DNA from: an uncultured Flavobacteriaceae bacterium | Lineage (GTDB): Bacteria > Bacteroidota > Bacteroidia > Flavobacteriales > Flavobacteriaceae | DNA length: 64,000 nt | Direction of reading: 5' to 3' | Assembly (NCBI GenBank): GCA_947497145.1 | Contig: CANMFQ010000001.1 | Location: 248,001-312,000 of the forward strand | In this document: piece by piece, positions 41,793 to 51,880 of the stretch | Position numbering within the stretch: the stretch's first letter is position 1 | How the letters are laid out: the number at the start of each line of letters is the position of its first letter | The notes under the pieces: generated by a model | The model's database searches: none | What the model saw: only the letters and a program-made list of their open reading frames with translations | Told to the model about the DNA's origin: nothing | Translations under genes and position numbers: made by a program

Positions 41793-42142
41793 AAGATTTG
41801 ATTTTGGGTGCATAAAATTTAGATTGTGTTTGTATGTTATTAATAATATGCTAATCTGTTTCTAACGAATTGTGGTACATAAAATTGTTTTACTTGTAGT
41901 ATTTTTACTACAAAAACACAGATTTTTTTCGATGAATTGCCATTTAATGAAGGTGAAATGATGATTTTTAGGCGTTTAATCCATTTTATAGGTGATTTTT
42001 GTTTTTGACATAAATACTGTATCCGCTGATTTAGGTGCTAAGCACATCGGTAATGGAAAGAAGGAGTTGCCGCATAAAGTTATTCCTCAAATGCTATGCA
42101 ATAGGGATGAAAATTGTAGTTTTACCGTAATATTTTGTTTTC
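41793..42142. other. Divergent gap between DUF5723 and dxs
   Basis: About 350 bases with no ORF. It contains a perfect 8-bp inverted repeat, TTGTAGTA (41894-41901) and TACTACAA (41906-41913), separated by four T, which could be an operator or a hairpin. Confidence 0.4.
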
Positions 42143-43921
42143 GTGGCTACCAGCATTCTTAAAGGTATTGAATCTCCTAAAAATCTTCGCCAGTTAAAAC
42201 CGAGCGAATTAGCGCAACTTGCCCAAGAGTTGCGCAGATTTATTATTGATATAGTAGCAACCAAAGAAGGACATTTAGGGGCGAGTTTGGGGGTGGTTGA
42301 GCTCACTATCGCTTTACATTATGTTTATAATACACCTACAGATAATCTTATTTGGGATGTGGGCCATCAGGCGTATGGACATAAGATTTTAACAGGCAGA
42401 AAGGAACTATTTGATACCAACCGTCAATTGGGTGGTATTAGCGGTTTTCCAAAAATTGCAGAAAGTGAATATGATGCTTTTGGTACAGGTCATAGTTCTA
42501 CGGCTATTTCTGCCATTTTAGGAATGGCAATTGCAGCTGAGCTACAAGGCGATGTTGAAAAGCAGCATATTGCCGTAATAGGTGATGCATCTATAGCCAG
42601 CGGAATGGCGTTTGAAGGGCTTAATCATATGGGGGTTGCTGGTGCTAATGTATTGGTTGTTTTAAACGATAATGCTATTGGTATTGACCCCAGTGTAGGA
42701 GCACTAAAAAAATACCTCACCAATGTAAAGAAGGGAATCGCAAAAGATGAAAATATTTTTGAATGCCTTAATTTTAATTATTCAGGTCCCATAGATGGGC
42801 ATGATTTGAATGTGCTGCTTGCTGAGTTAAATAGATTAAAATCTATTTCAGGGCCTAAGCTTTTACATGTAATTACCACCAAAGGTAAAGGACTAAAACA
42901 GGCCGAAGAAAACCAAGTAGTCTACCATGCTCCGGGAAAATTTGACAAACAAACAGGAGATTTAATTCAAACAACAATTAAAAATCAAGCTGCAAAATAC
43001 CAAGATGTTTTTGGGCACACGCTAGTAGAACTAGCAACAAAAAATAAAAAAATTGTGGGAATAACACCTGCAATGCCTACTGGTAGCTCGTTAAAATTTA
43101 TGATGGAGAAAATACCCAATCGTGCTTTTGATGTGGGTATTGCTGAGCAACATGCCGTAACTATGGCAGCTGGTATGGTTACTGAAGGGCTAGTGCCTTT
43201 TTGTACTATTTACTCCACTTTTTTACAACGTGCTTATGACCAAGTAATACATGATGTTGCCTTGCAAAATTTGCCTGTCATTTTTTGTTTGGATAGGGCG
43301 GGGCTGGTAGGGCATGATGGGGCAACCCACCATGGAATTTATGATATTGCGTATTTACAATGTATTCCTAACCTAATTATTTTTGCTCCTATGAATGAAG
43401 TTGAATTGCGAAATATGATGTATACTGCTCAATTGGGCTTGAAGCATCCTATCGCTATTCGATATCCCAGAGGTCGGGGGGTACTTTCGCAATGGAAGCA
43501 AGAATTTGAAAAAATTGACATAGGAATTTCTGTAGAACTCAAAAAAGGTACGAAAATTGCGGTCTTGTCGATAGGACATATTGGCAATATGATTACTGAT
43601 ATATTAACAGAAATTGGCAACCCACCAGAAATAGGTCATTACAACATGCGTTTTGTTAAACCGCTTGATAAAAAGCAGTTAAAAAATATTTTTGCTACCT
43701 ATACGCATATTCTTACCATCGAAGATGGTTGTAAAATTGGTGGTTTTGGAAGTGCGGTATTAGCATTTGCAAACGAAATGAGTTATCTTCAAAAAATAAA
43801 CATATTTGGTATTGAAGATGTTTTTATTGAACATGGTACAACCAATGAATTACATCAAATTGCTCAAATAGATAAAACTACAATAAGAAACCACATAAAT
43901 TTTTTAATGAATGAAAAGTAA
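42143..43921 (+). CDS. dxs: 1-deoxy-D-xylulose-5-phosphate synthase
   Basis: The 592-aa thiamine-diphosphate enzyme shows DXS motifs in order: KEGHLGASLGVVELTIALHYVY, IWDVGHQAYGHKILTGR, GTGHSSTAISAILGMA, the cofactor-binding VIGDASIASGMAFEGLN and FDVGIAEQHAVTMAAGM, and DRAGLVGHDGATHHG. It makes DXP from pyruvate and glyceraldehyde-3-phosphate, the first step of the MEP isoprenoid pathway. The start is GTG at 42143 (GTG GCT ACC AGC). It overlaps the DUF3078 gene by 11 bases. Confidence 0.97.
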   Translation: MATSILKGIESPKNLRQLKPSELAQLAQELRRFIIDIVATKEGHLGASLGVVELTIALHYVYNTPTDNLIWDVGHQAYGHKILTGRKELFDTNRQLGGISGFPKIAESEYDAFGTGHSSTAISAILGMAIAAELQGDVEKQHIAVIGDASIASGMAFEGLNHMGVAGANVLVVLNDNAIGIDPSVGALKKYLTNVKKGIAKDENIFECLNFNYSGPIDGHDLNVLLAELNRLKSISGPKLLHVITTKGKGLKQAEENQVVYHAPGKFDKQTGDLIQTTIKNQAAKYQDVFGHTLVELATKNKKIVGITPAMPTGSSLKFMMEKIPNRAFDVGIAEQHAVTMAAGMVTEGLVPFCTIYSTFLQRAYDQVIHDVALQNLPVIFCLDRAGLVGHDGATHHGIYDIAYLQCIPNLIIFAPMNEVELRNMMYTAQLGLKHPIAIRYPRGRGVLSQWKQEFEKIDIGISVELKKGTKIAVLSIGHIGNMITDILTEIGNPPEIGHYNMRFVKPLDKKQLKNIFATYTHILTIEDGCKIGGFGSAVLAFANEMSYLQKINIFGIEDVFIEHGTTNELHQIAQIDKTTIRNHINFLMNEK

Positions 43922-45011
43922 CTATTTCGCTCAACACGTTTTTCTTTTTTTTGTTTTTTGCGTTGTTCAACTAAGCTGGAGTCAAGATAATACCGGTGAC
44001 AAAACAGCTGATGATTCTGCTACTATAGTCATAAGGCAAACACAAGAAAAAACGAAGATAATACCGAGGGGAGTAAATCTCGTAAATCCAAAACTATCTT
44101 TTAAGCATACCAAACCCTTAGAGAAACCCTTTAAGCGTTTTAGCGTGCCATCATTTTGGGAACGAATAAATACCATTGGGTTAACGGCGAGTGAAGTGGC
44201 TTTTGTGAATTGGAATGCAGGGGGTAACAATTCTATTTCGGCAATTGCCAATGCCAAATTTGAACGTAATTATAAGTTTAGGTATATACAATGGGATAAT
44301 AATTTTGAATTGAAATATGGTGCTAACCTTCAAGAGGGGCAAAAGCCTCGTAAAACTGATGATGCTATTCGGTTTAGTTCAACCTTTGGCTTTCGTAGAG
44401 ATACCATTAGCAACTGGTATTACTCGGTGAGGGCAAATTTCAACACACAATTTTATCAAGGTTTTAAATATCCAGATCGCAGTAATCCGGTTTCTCGTTT
44501 TATGGCACCAGGATATGCCTTTTTAGGTGCTGGTACGTCCTATATTCCAGCAGGTAAAAAATTCAATATGTATATATCTCCATTAACCTTGAAAGCAACC
44601 TTTGTATTGGATGAAACCTTAGCAGATAAAGGGGCATTTGGGGTGAAAAAGGCAATTCTTGATGAAGAGGGTAACGTTTTGGTTCACGGCGAAAAGAAGT
44701 TTATTGAGCTCGGGTTTTTGATTAGTAATAAATGGGAAACTACCGTTGCTAAAAATGTAAAAATGAAACACCGTCTCAACCTCTATACCGATTATTTGGC
44801 GAGCTTTGGAAATATTGATGTTGATTGGGAGCTCAATTTTGATTTTGTTGTAAATAAATATGTGAAAGCAAACATTGGTACTCACATTATTTATGATGAT
44901 GATATCTTATTTGATTCGGTAAAAAATGACAAGGGTATCGTTATTTCAGAAGGCGTACAGCGAATACAATTTAAGCAATTGCTTGGTGTTGGCGTAGCCT
45001 ATGATTTTTAA
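43911..45011 (+). CDS. DUF3078 domain-containing outer-membrane protein
   Basis: The 366-aa product has a signal peptide (FFVFCVVQLSWSQ) and then DUF3078: PSFWERINTIGLTASEVAFVNWNAGGNNSISAIANAKFERNYKFRYIQWDNNFELKYGANLQEGQKPRKTDD, with beta-barrel-like alternation to the end (FKQLLGVGVAYDF, terminal F). DUF3078 proteins occur next to dxs in many Bacteroidota, and function is unknown. The 11-base overlap with dxs implies coupling. Confidence 0.87.
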   Translation: MKSNYFAQHVFLFFVFCVVQLSWSQDNTGDKTADDSATIVIRQTQEKTKIIPRGVNLVNPKLSFKHTKPLEKPFKRFSVPSFWERINTIGLTASEVAFVNWNAGGNNSISAIANAKFERNYKFRYIQWDNNFELKYGANLQEGQKPRKTDDAIRFSSTFGFRRDTISNWYYSVRANFNTQFYQGFKYPDRSNPVSRFMAPGYAFLGAGTSYIPAGKKFNMYISPLTLKATFVLDETLADKGAFGVKKAILDEEGNVLVHGEKKFIELGFLISNKWETTVAKNVKMKHRLNLYTDYLASFGNIDVDWELNFDFVVNKYVKANIGTHIIYDDDILFDSVKNDKGIVISEGVQRIQFKQLLGVGVAYDF

Positions 45012-45062
45012 AAAATGGTTTGCTTTAAGCATACTGTCTGGTAACAAAAAAGAACGTACTGC

Positions 45063-46406
45063 TTATAGTTGCTTGCCCATTATTTTATTATGAATATGCA
45101 CCGCTGCACTATCTGATAGACTGGCTACATAACAACATGAATTTAAGAGTAACTGATAGGTTGAAATGTTTGTTTGACTATAAAATTCAGGCAGTGTTTT
45201 AAGCATAAGTCGGTCATAGTTAGAAGCCTTGCCTTCCTTTTTTCTCATTAAAGCAGTAATGTAAACATCTAATATGTCTGAAATAATTTTGTAACCTGCA
45301 ATTTCTTTTTCAATAACCTCTTGCGATTGATACACTTGTTTTACGCTTAATGCAATAATGTCAGCTATTTGAGCTTTATAGTTGCTCTTATCTAGCAAAG
45401 AAACATCAAAAGTGCCTTTTAAAATAGCTTCTTCATTGGCAATAAAAATAGCAATGGCATCAGTAATTAGCGTGTTTATGGCTAATGCACGTAAATAGCT
45501 AAGTCTATCTTCCTTATACTTTAAAGCGTTGTATTTTTTGATGTTTATAGTGTCTTTAACCAGTTTTATTAAATATTCTAAAGCGTAATCTTCAGAGATT
45601 AACCCCAAATTGATACCGTCTTCAAAGTCGATAATGGTATAGCAAATATCGTCGGCAGCTTCTACCAAATACGTTAAAGGATGCCGTGAGAAGCTGATGT
45701 CTTTTCCATTACGTGTTTGAATAAGCCCCAGTGTTTGGGCTACTTCTTGAAAGCTTTCTTTTTCTGATTGAAAAAAGCCAAATTTTTTGTCGGCAATATG
45801 TGGTGTTGGTTTTTTTGGTAGTGATTCTTTGGGGTATTTCATAAATGCGCCCAGAGTGGCATAGCTCAATCGTAGACCACCCGCAACACCTTGGCGGGTT
45901 TCGGTAAGTAGTTTAAAGCCATTAGCATTTCCTTCAAAATCAATAATATCACGAAATTCTTTATCAGATAGTAAAGATTGGTATTGTTGCCCGTTTCCAT
46001 TTTTAAAATACTCGCCAATAGCTTTTTCACCACTATGACCAAAAGGAGGGTTTCCTATATCATGCGCTAAAGCAGCAGCGGCAACAATAGCACCAAAATC
46101 ATTAAAACCATAACCGTGCATTTCTTTTAAATGGGGGTGCTTTTCTAGTATTTTTTTACCTGCTATTCTGCCGAGACTTCTACCTACAACAGATACTTCG
46201 AGGCTGTGCGTTAATCGCGTATGAACAAAATCGGTTTTTGAAAGTGGAATTACTTGGGTTTTATCTTGCAGACTTCTAAAAGCGGTCGAAAAAATGATTC
46301 TATCATAGTCTACATCAAAGCCCAGGCGGGTTTCATCTTGCTCTTTTCGTAATCTTTTATGTGTGTCTCCAAATCGTTTTAAGGAAAGAAGTTGCTCCCA
46401 ATTCAT
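45063..46406 (-). CDS. dgt: Deoxyguanosinetriphosphate triphosphohydrolase
   Basis: The 447-aa cytosolic HD protein matches Dgt: FSTAFRSLQDKTQVIPLSKTDFVHTRLTHSLEVSVVGRS (metal-binding H), AALAHDIGNPPFGHSGEKAIGEYF (HD pair and next histidine), and later EAADDICYTIIDFEDGINLGLI (metal D). It removes triphosphate from dNTPs, limiting the dNTP pool. It stands alone and is divergent from the TonB-receptor operon. Confidence 0.95.
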   Translation of the reverse strand: MNWEQLLSLKRFGDTHKRLRKEQDETRLGFDVDYDRIIFSTAFRSLQDKTQVIPLSKTDFVHTRLTHSLEVSVVGRSLGRIAGKKILEKHPHLKEMHGYGFNDFGAIVAAAALAHDIGNPPFGHSGEKAIGEYFKNGNGQQYQSLLSDKEFRDIIDFEGNANGFKLLTETRQGVAGGLRLSYATLGAFMKYPKESLPKKPTPHIADKKFGFFQSEKESFQEVAQTLGLIQTRNGKDISFSRHPLTYLVEAADDICYTIIDFEDGINLGLISEDYALEYLIKLVKDTINIKKYNALKYKEDRLSYLRALAINTLITDAIAIFIANEEAILKGTFDVSLLDKSNYKAQIADIIALSVKQVYQSQEVIEKEIAGYKIISDILDVYITALMRKKEGKASNYDRLMLKTLPEFYSQTNISTYQLLLNSCCYVASLSDSAAVHIHNKIMGKQL

Positions 46407-46480
46407 ACCGTTTATTTAAATAGGCTGCAAGATACTATTTTTTATATCCAAGGCGACCCTTCATTGATGTGTAAAATGAC

Positions 46481-46579
46481 TTAACACTGTGTTAACATGC
46501 TAACATTTACCTAACACTTTTACAATACATACTTAACATAGAGCTAACTCGACTTTTACAAGAGCGGAGTTTATTTGCG
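46481..46579 (+). promoter_or_regulatory. 11-bp-phased TTNACA array and promoter (Pho-box-like), TonB receptor
   Basis: Hexamers like TTAACA start at 46481 and 46492 (TTAACA both), and, in a second register, at 46500 (CTAACA), 46511 (CTAACA), 46533 (TTAACA), 46544 (CTAACT) and 46555 (TTTACA): steps of 11 or 22 bp. The last box is 15 bp upstream of TTTATTTGCG (46570-46579), the likely -7 region. PhoP of Bacillus binds TTNACA repeats at 11-bp spacing and PhoB boxes also repeat every 11 bp. Assignment to a phosphate regulator is inferred. Confidence 0.7.
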
Positions 46580-46610
46580 GCGGTATTTAATAACATAGTA
46601 AACTTATAAA

Positions 46611-49457
46611 ATGAAACAATTTTTGACCCTACTGCTCCTTGCAGTAATCGGAAACTTAAGTGCTCAAGATACGGGTAGTATTGTGGGTAAATTAACCGAT
46701 AAAGAAGTGAATAATGAGCCGCTGGCTTTTGCAAACGTACTTTTAAAAGGCACTACCAAAGGAACAACATCAGATTTTGATGGTCTTTATGAAATAGCGA
46801 ATATTACCCCAGGAAGCTATACTGTGGTTTTTAGCTATCTAGGTTATGAAACAGTAGAAGTTCCTAATGTAACTGTTGAAGCAGGTAAGGTGACAACTAT
46901 CAATATTCCAATGGCTGCTAATGCAGGGGTTGAGCTTGAAGGGGTTACCGTTACTACGGTGGCACGTAAAGATTCTGAAACAGCATTGCTTTTAGATCAA
47001 AAGAAAGCATCAACCTTAGAAACTTCAATTGGTGCACAAGAACTTATTAGAAAAGGTGCTGGAGATGCAGCAACTGCGGTAGGTAAAGTTACAGGGATAT
47101 CTAAAGAAGAGGGTTCTGGTAACGTATATGTACGAGGTTTGGGAGATCGCTTTAATATAACTACCTTAAATGGTTTGCCGCTACCATCAAACAATACTTC
47201 AAAAAAGAATATTGATTTAGGTATTTTTACAACCAGCATCATTCAGTCTATTGGAATTGATAAGACCTACAATGCAAAGAATTATGGTGATTTTGGAGGT
47301 GCTAATATTAATATTGTTTCTAGAAATTATGTAGGTTCTGGCTTTTTAGAGCTAGGGGCGCAATCAGGAGGAAATTCTGAGGCTATAGGGGTAAATCAGT
47401 TTTACTTAAACGATGGGCCAAACTTTTCAGGATTTTATGATCAGTCAATAGCTGATAACCCTTTTTCAAATAGCTTTACTACTAGCTGGGATAGGCAAAA
47501 AGCAGGAACTCCTTTAAACTCTGGTATTTCTTTAAAAGGAGGTGACTCGTATACTTTAGGAGAAAACACGCGGTTAAATTTCTTTGCTGTTGGTAGTTTT
47601 AGTAATAAATACGGTTACAGGCAAGGTGTGAATAGAGGTGCTCCAAATGTGGGTAATGGCTTAGCAAATTCAGATTTTAACTATGAGCGATTTAGCTATA
47701 AAACTGCTACAACGCTTATGGCTAATGCCGGTCTTAGATTAGGAGAGTCACATGCATTTAAATATAACTTTTTGTTATTAAATAATTCAGAGCAGAAGCA
47801 AGAAGAATTTTTAGGGATTATAGATAGAGAAGATGATGCGCCTGAGGGAGGTGGTTTTATTCAAAGAGCCACTTTTGATAGAACATCATTATATATACAT
47901 CAGTTGCTTGGTGAGCACGATCTTTCAGATAATGTTGAAGTTAATTGGGGTGCGGCATATAATTATGTTTTAAACGTAGTTCCTGATAGAAGGCAAAACA
48001 CCTTGTTGCCTGTTAGAAATAGTGAGCCTAATGGGCCCAAATCATTTGGTTTAGTTTCTGCAGCTTCAGAAAATCATCGATTCTTTCAAGATTTAGAAGA
48101 GGAAGAGATTGCAGCAAATATTGCAACAACATTCAAGTTTAAAGAGAACGAAGATGATGAATTTGATGGGAAATTAACCGTAGGATACAATGGTAGATTT
48201 AAGAATGTTGCTTTTGAGGCTGTACAATTTAACTATCAGTTTTTAGATGTAACTAATCAGCCAGAAGTTGATCCTAGAAATATAGATGCGTATTTTGAGC
48301 AAAATCCCTTGAGTTCAGGTCTTTATCAAATAAGAACTTTTCGTGGTCCGGCAACATTTGCAGATGCTCTTTTACCACAAACTTTTGGAGGAGAACAGCA
48401 AATAAATGCAGCCTATATCACTTTGGATTATAAATTCACTCCAAAACTTACACTTTTAGCAGGTTTTAGAGGTGAGCAAATAAACCAAGATATTAACTGG
48501 AATACCGTAATACAGGGTGAAGATGGAAATACCTTAAACGTATTTGAATTTTTGCCTTCATTAGCACTTAAATATGCACTTAACGATAAGCAGAATTTAA
48601 GATTTGCTTCAAGTAAAACCTATACGCTTCCTCAATTTAAAGAGCGCGCTCCTTTTCTTTTTCAAGAAGAAATTAATCAAGATTCTTTTGGTAACCCTTT
48701 CTTAAAAAATTCAATCAACTACAATTTTGATTTGCGATGGGAGCTGTTTCCAACAGCTAGCGAAATTGTATCACTGGGAGTATTTGGTAAGTTAATAGAA
48801 GATCCAATTAACACGTTCTTGGTGGTATCAGCCGCTAATGATTTGAGTTATGCAAATACAGGTGATAAAGCAACGGCATTTGGTGCAGAGCTTGAGGTTA
48901 GGTTAAACGTGTTTGAGAATGAAAAAGAAGTTGGTGAAAATTTGTTGAAAGAAAGATTTACTGTAGGAGGAAATGTGTCTTACCTCAATACCAATCAAGA
49001 GTTAGATTCTGAAAAGGTATCTTCAGAAACTGGTTTGTCTGCGGCATTCACAAATACTGAAGCTCCGCTGCAGGGGGCGTCTGATATAATTTTAAATGGA
49101 GATGTAAGCTATTTAAAGGAATTTGGTAAGGATAAAATTTTCAGCTCAACCATTGCTGCAAACTATTTTTCAAGCCGCTTATTTGCTTTAGGAAGCACAG
49201 GACGTGGGCATTTGATAGATCAAGGATTTTTGACTTTAGATGTAATTTCAAAACTGGAGTTTAATAAGCATTTTGCACTTGGTTTAAACCTTAAAAACTT
49301 ACTTAATCCATTAGTAGAAAGGGTCAATGAGAATGCTAAAGGTAATTTGGATGAAAATAACCCTGCGATACCAGGCTTTTTAGAAGATGGGCCATTAACA
49401 GTATTGTCTTACAAAAAGGGTGTTGATTTTTCACTCTCGCTTTCTTATAAATTTTAA
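46611..49457 (+). CDS. TonB-dependent receptor with carboxypeptidase-like N-domain
   Basis: The 948-aa outer-membrane protein has a signal peptide (to about 18), a carboxypeptidase-like regulatory domain (about 22-100, GSIVGKLTDKEVNNEPLAFANVLLKGTTKGTTSDFDGLYEI), a plug domain (about 140-225, VRGLGDRFNITTLNGLPLPS and YGDFGGANINI) and a barrel ending in KKGVDFSLSLSYKF. It moves a ligand across the outer membrane with TonB energy. It is not SusC-type (no SusD follows); the next gene is a beta-helix lipoprotein 47 bases downstream. The Pho-box-like promoter and the PiT transporter 4 kb away suggest a phosphorus source, but this is inferred. Confidence 0.92.
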   Translation: MKQFLTLLLLAVIGNLSAQDTGSIVGKLTDKEVNNEPLAFANVLLKGTTKGTTSDFDGLYEIANITPGSYTVVFSYLGYETVEVPNVTVEAGKVTTINIPMAANAGVELEGVTVTTVARKDSETALLLDQKKASTLETSIGAQELIRKGAGDAATAVGKVTGISKEEGSGNVYVRGLGDRFNITTLNGLPLPSNNTSKKNIDLGIFTTSIIQSIGIDKTYNAKNYGDFGGANINIVSRNYVGSGFLELGAQSGGNSEAIGVNQFYLNDGPNFSGFYDQSIADNPFSNSFTTSWDRQKAGTPLNSGISLKGGDSYTLGENTRLNFFAVGSFSNKYGYRQGVNRGAPNVGNGLANSDFNYERFSYKTATTLMANAGLRLGESHAFKYNFLLLNNSEQKQEEFLGIIDREDDAPEGGGFIQRATFDRTSLYIHQLLGEHDLSDNVEVNWGAAYNYVLNVVPDRRQNTLLPVRNSEPNGPKSFGLVSAASENHRFFQDLEEEEIAANIATTFKFKENEDDEFDGKLTVGYNGRFKNVAFEAVQFNYQFLDVTNQPEVDPRNIDAYFEQNPLSSGLYQIRTFRGPATFADALLPQTFGGEQQINAAYITLDYKFTPKLTLLAGFRGEQINQDINWNTVIQGEDGNTLNVFEFLPSLALKYALNDKQNLRFASSKTYTLPQFKERAPFLFQEEINQDSFGNPFLKNSINYNFDLRWELFPTASEIVSLGVFGKLIEDPINTFLVVSAANDLSYANTGDKATAFGAELEVRLNVFENEKEVGENLLKERFTVGGNVSYLNTNQELDSEKVSSETGLSAAFTNTEAPLQGASDIILNGDVSYLKEFGKDKIFSSTIAANYFSSRLFALGSTGRGHLIDQGFLTLDVISKLEFNKHFALGLNLKNLLNPLVERVNENAKGNLDENNPAIPGFLEDGPLTVLSYKKGVDFSLSLSYKF

Positions 49458-49504
49458 GTATAAACAGTAAACTTTTCATTTTTAACTAGAACAAATTTAA
49501 AACT

Positions 49505-51730
49505 ATGAAAAAAACAATTTTTTCTTTGATGTTGGCCCTTACTGCCGCGGTATTTATTGTCGCTTGTAGTAATAATGATGATGCGCCTTTAAACAATCCT
49601 ACTTGTAATGATGGTGTTCAAAATGGTGATGAAACAGGTGTTGATTGTGGTGGTTCATGTGAGGCATGTTCGGCTGATCAAGTTGAAATTTCTGGTAATG
49701 TAACAGAAAATACTACCCTAGATGCTACCAAAACTTATAATTTAACGGGAGCTTACATTGTAAAAGCTGGTGCTAAACTTACTATTCCGGCAGGAACCTT
49801 GATCAAAGCTGCTGGTGGTACAGCTGCTTTTATTGGTGTAGAAAAAGGAGCACAAATTGATATTCAAGGTACTGCTTCGGCGCCTGTTGTAATGACATCA
49901 GGAGCTGCTTCTCCTGCTGCTGGAGATTGGGGAGGGTTAGTAATTGCAGGTGATGCTCCTACCAATAAAGGCGATAATGTTGCTACTGAAGTTGGTGGCT
50001 TAATTTATGGAGGTTCTAATCCTGCTGATAATTCAGGGTCTATTCGTTATTTACGTGTAGAATACTCGGGGGCTACTTTTTCTAATGACAAGGAATTTAA
50101 TGGTGTGTCGTTATTCGGTGTAGGTTCAGGTACTACTTTTGAGTATGTGCAGTCATATAATGGAGGTGATGATGGTATTGAGTTCTTTGGAGGTACTGTA
50201 AATGGAAACAACCTTATATCAATTGGTAGTGGTGATGATTCTATCGATTTTGCTGATGGTTGGACGGGTAATGGTTCTAACTGGTACATTGCTGGAGGAG
50301 CAAAGGCTGGTATAGAAGGGTCAAATAATGGCGATGATGGAAACGCTATTCCTTTAACTACCACTACATTGTCTAATATTACCGTTGTTGGGCCAGTAAC
50401 TGAAGGGGCGCTTTATTTCAAAGAAGGTGGAGGAAACTTTACTGTAAACAACTTTTATACTAGTGGCATAGATTTAGGAATTCGTGTAAAAAGTACCGAT
50501 ACTGAAGCTAATGCAAGAATAGATGGAGATGACTTGACTATAAGCAATATTCAATTTGCTGACGTTGCTGAAGGGTTTGAAGCAACAAATTATGAAGGTG
50601 ATAATACTGATTTTTATACCGAAGGTGTTGCAACAGGTGCTGGTAATGGTGCTGATGCTCCTGATTGGGCTGCCGGATGGACTATAGGTTTAGATAATAG
50701 TGCTCCAGCTACTAGCGAGAATTTAGCTGGCGAAATTACGACTGATGTTACTTTGAGTGCGACTACAGCATACTTGCTTACAAGTGGTTTAGTTATTAAA
50801 TCTGGTGGTTCTTTAACCATACCAGCAGGAACAACAATAAAAGCTTCTGGCGGTACAGCTGCTTTTATTGGAGTAGAAAGAGGAGCGCAGATTTTTATCA
50901 ACGGTACAGCTTCTAATCCAGTGGTAATGACATCTTCATCTGAGAATCCTGCGCCGGGTAACTGGGGTGGATTGGTTATTGCTGGTAATGCACCAACAAA
51001 TAAAGGAGTTGATGTTGTTACAGAAGTTGGAAACCTTATGTACGGAGGTACTGATGCTGCTGATAACTCTGGTTCTATTCGTTATTTAAGAATAGAGTAT
51101 ACGGGAGCTACTTTTTCAAACGACAAGGAGTTTAATGGTGTTTCGTTATTTGGTGTCGGATCGGGTACAACTTTTGAGTATGTGCAGTCATTACATGGAG
51201 GTGATGATGGTATTGAGTTTTTTGGTGGTACGGTATCAGGTAATTACCTAGTTTCTATAGGTAGTGGTGATGATTCTATTGATTTTGCTGACGGTTGGCA
51301 AGGTAATGGTACTAACTGGTATATTAAAGGTGGTGCAAAAGCCGGTATAGAAGGATCGAATAATGGAGATCAAGGAAATGCCACTCCATTAACTACAACA
51401 ACACTTAGCAATATTACCGTTGTTGGTCCTGTTGCTGAAGGGGCTCTATACTTTAAAGAAGGTGGTGGTAAATTTACTATCGATAACTTTTATACAAGTG
51501 GCATTGATTTAGGTATAAAGGTAAAAGATACCGATGCGGAAGCTAATGCGAGAATAGCTGGAGGTGACCTTGTAATTACCAATATCAAGTTTGATGCTAC
51601 AGCATCAGGTTTTGAAGAAACAGATTATACAGGAAGTGAATCTTTTTATACGACAGGTAATGCAACTGGTGCCGGAAATGGTGCTGATGCACCTGATTGG
51701 GCTGCTGGTTGGACAACTGGTTTGGAATAA
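49505..51730 (+). CDS. Duplicated beta-helix surface lipoprotein
   Basis: The 741-aa product has a lipoprotein signal (VFIVACSNND, cysteine 21), a cysteine-rich CNDGVQNGDETGVDCGGSCEAC segment (about 33-56), and two right-handed beta-helix halves of about 340 residues. Each half runs from TLDATKTYNLTGAYIVKAG or TLSATTAYLLTSGLVIKSG to NGADAPDWAAGWT and includes FEYVQSYNGGDDGIEFFGG and GSGDDSIDFADGW. The duplication is visible in DNA. Such lipoproteins follow TonB receptors in many Bacteroidota and may bind the imported ligand at the surface. Substrate unknown. Confidence 0.85.
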   Translation: MKKTIFSLMLALTAAVFIVACSNNDDAPLNNPTCNDGVQNGDETGVDCGGSCEACSADQVEISGNVTENTTLDATKTYNLTGAYIVKAGAKLTIPAGTLIKAAGGTAAFIGVEKGAQIDIQGTASAPVVMTSGAASPAAGDWGGLVIAGDAPTNKGDNVATEVGGLIYGGSNPADNSGSIRYLRVEYSGATFSNDKEFNGVSLFGVGSGTTFEYVQSYNGGDDGIEFFGGTVNGNNLISIGSGDDSIDFADGWTGNGSNWYIAGGAKAGIEGSNNGDDGNAIPLTTTTLSNITVVGPVTEGALYFKEGGGNFTVNNFYTSGIDLGIRVKSTDTEANARIDGDDLTISNIQFADVAEGFEATNYEGDNTDFYTEGVATGAGNGADAPDWAAGWTIGLDNSAPATSENLAGEITTDVTLSATTAYLLTSGLVIKSGGSLTIPAGTTIKASGGTAAFIGVERGAQIFINGTASNPVVMTSSSENPAPGNWGGLVIAGNAPTNKGVDVVTEVGNLMYGGTDAADNSGSIRYLRIEYTGATFSNDKEFNGVSLFGVGSGTTFEYVQSLHGGDDGIEFFGGTVSGNYLVSIGSGDDSIDFADGWQGNGTNWYIKGGAKAGIEGSNNGDQGNATPLTTTTLSNITVVGPVAEGALYFKEGGGKFTIDNFYTSGIDLGIKVKDTDAEANARIAGGDLVITNIKFDATASGFEETDYTGSESFYTTGNATGAGNGADAPDWAAGWTTGLE

Positions 51731-51780
51731 TTCTATGTTTGATTGGGCTACAGGAAACTAAGCCTTAATTAAATACCACT

Positions 51781-51808
51781 GAAAGCCCTGCTGAAAAGCG
51801 GGGTTTTC
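51781..51808 (+). terminator. Terminator of TonB receptor operon
   Basis: A 12-bp stem with two G-T pairs (GAAAGCCCTGCT / AGCGGGGTTTTC), GAAA loop, followed by a run of T, 50 bases after the stop. Confidence 0.8.
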
Positions 51809-51880
51809 TTTTTTTTAGTATAGATGACTGTGCCCATTATTAGAAAATATTACCACGCTTACATTTCTCAATAAGAACAC

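Noticed and set aside
49505-51730. Beta-helix lipoprotein as a pectin or alginate lyase
   Set aside because: The beta-helix lacks recognisable lyase catalytic motifs and has a duplicated, lipoprotein form typical of receptor-linked proteins.
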